Assembly (NCBI GenBank): GCA_017311185.1
Contig: JAESUZ010001750.1
Span: 248,001-312,000 of the forward strand
Length of the DNA stretch: 64,000 bases
Reading direction: 5' to 3'
Source of the DNA: Proteles cristata cristata
Lineage: Eukaryota > Chordata > Mammalia > Carnivora > Hyaenidae
Shown here: piece by piece, positions 62,622 through 64,000 of the stretch
Position numbering within the stretch: position 1 is the first letter of the stretch
How the letters are laid out: every line of letters starts with the position of its first letter
The notes under the pieces: generated by a model
The model's database searches: none
Seen by the model: only the letters and a program-made list of their open reading frames with translations
What the model was told of the DNA's origin: nothing
Position numbers and translations under genes: made by a program

Positions 62622-63360
62622 TTCTCCAAGAAATAGATCCAAAACCAAGGTAAAAAAGGGTAGAGAAAAGAATGACAGTCTTTTAATATTAAATAAATTA
62701 TAGAAACTTGGAGAGGCAATTTGGCTTTATTGCTACCATTGCTTATATGTTTTCCATGGGATTTAAAAAAAGTTCTTTTTTGGTACTGGTCAAGTTTTTT
62801 GAACTTCACTATTTATACTTCTCAAGATGCCATATCTTATTTTATTGGCATCTGGGTTTTACAAAGGTCAATTTTATTTGAGACAAAATTGGCAAGGGTG
62901 TCTCTTGCTTTCCTTAGGGGTTAGGACAATGTGGAGTAAAAAAAAATCCACATTGCTTCTGGTAGAAAAGAGACCCTGTTTCCATCCTGGCTCTGTTCTT
63001 GATTAGCTGGGTGAATTTAGGAAAGTTAAAAATCTTTTTTTTTTTCTTCTTATGAGTTATATGGATAATAAAACTTACTCTGAATACTCTGAAAGGACTT
63101 TGTAAATGTTAAATGATATATAAATTACCTGGCAAGAACTGGTTGTTCCCTGTTTCATTTTCTTTCATTTTCCTGTCTTTTTTTCCCCACCATAGTACCT
63201 TTCTCCCACATTTTTGACTCTTGCAGACTCTTGCAGTACAATGTTGTCCTTATTCCTAAAAAATGAAGGGAAATAAATTTGATTCCTAAATTGAACTAAG
63301 TTTTCCAACTTTTTATACTTATTAAACCAGAATTTTATTTATTTTTATTCCTAATTTTAT
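62622..63360. other. Intronic sequence with no recognisable gene
   Basis: AT-rich, unique-looking; no feature supported. Confidence 0.5.
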
Positions 63361-63572
63361 ATTTTTTTGAAGTTTGTTTATTTTGAGAGGGAGAGAGTGT
63401 GTGAGTATGCATGAACAGGGGAGGGGCGAGAGAGGGAGAGAGAGAATCCCAAGCAACTTTGTGCTTTCAGCGTGGAGCCTGATTGGGGGCTCGAACCCAT
63501 GAACTGTCAGATCATATCCTGAGCCAAAATCAATAGTTGGACACTTAACCACCTGAGCCACCCTGGTACCCC
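63361..63572 (-). mobile_element. CanSINE
   Basis: Reverse CanSINE: TTTGTTTATTTTGAGAGGG, GGGGCTCGAACCCATGAAC, head CACCCTGGTACCCC. TSD unclear. Confidence 0.88.
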
Positions 63573-64000
63573 AGTAGCTGATATTTTTTAAGGCACCTTC
63601 CATTATTAAAAGGCAGGCATACTAGCAAAGAGACTTTCTAAAATTTCTTTTTATTACCAATACTAGCAGTTTATAAAGGAAGAAATTATTGTATTATTAA
63701 GAGCTATTATAAGCCAAGTATATTCTGCAGAGTATCCTAGGAAAATTATATACAGAGATATAAAAGTTTAAAGAAAAATCAAGTCACAATACTGGTATTG
63801 AGGGCCGAATAGGAAGAGCTAGAAAATGGGAGACAAATAAGATACAAATCACTGGATTTGTGCTTAATATACTGAAAACTTTAGGGACAAAGGCAATTTA
63901 AAATTGCCATGTAAAATTTTAACTTTAGAAAAAGGACCAGCATCATTCCAGGTAGCTCCAATTTGATTAATTAATTCATTCAGCAAATGGTTGTGTTTTA
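63573..64000. other. Intronic sequence with no recognisable gene
   Basis: Unique-looking AT-rich sequence to the window end. Confidence 0.5.

Overview
This is a 64 kb piece of carnivore, most likely felid, nuclear DNA. It is AT-rich and packed with tRNA-Lys-derived carnivore SINEs (CanSINEs) of the cat type: a GGCGCCTGGGTGGCTCAG head, a CT-rich middle and an AATAAA/A-rich tail. It also holds several generations of carnivore LINE-1 (L1). Canid-type SINEC_Cf, primate Alu and rodent B1/B2 are absent. I saw no prokaryotic genes, CRISPR arrays or recognisable endogenous retroviruses.

The only host coding sequence I can support is one 167-nt internal exon on the + strand (50142-50308). It has a canonical acceptor, a perfect GTAAGT donor and an alpha-catenin N-domain translation that best fits CTNNA3 (alpha-T-catenin). 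The rest of the window reads as the two flanking introns. CTNNA3 is known for its very large size and very long introns, which fits a 64 kb window holding a single exon.

Layout. 1-12 kb: an old L1M, a young 5'-truncated L1 with perfect target-site duplications (TSDs), a Tigger-like DNA transposon, MIRs and CanSINEs. 12.3-17 kb: an older, internally deleted but 5'-complete L1, invaded by two SINEs and by a short unidentified hairpin-rich insert. 17-21 kb: mostly unique intron with old L1 ends. 21.6-28.05 kb: a full-length young L1 on the minus strand with a GC-rich 5' UTR containing a 193-bp tandem monomer, an intact ORF1 and a frameshifted ORF2, itself inserted into an older L1. 28-36 kb: more L1s, including a twin-priming (5'-inverted) copy and convergent copies. 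37-42.3 kb: another long, old L1 interrupted by a SINE and a younger L1 end. 44-50 kb: a very young SINE, old L1s, MIRs and a composite L1+SINE unit that looks like a 3' transduction. 50.1 kb: the exon. 50.5-57 kb: old L1s with nested SINEs. 58.3-60.8 kb: a second large young L1 inserted into what looks like an ancient CR1/L3-like LINE. 61-64 kb: unique intron with local duplications and two SINEs.

No genes here form a pathway. The biology of interest is retrotransposon history: nested insertions, a stop-creating ORF2 lesion shared by two young L1s, a monomeric L1 promoter, 5' inversion, a probable transduction and fold-back palindromes. All repeat names come from recognition, not a database search. 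Boundaries set by TSDs are the most reliable; the others are approximate.
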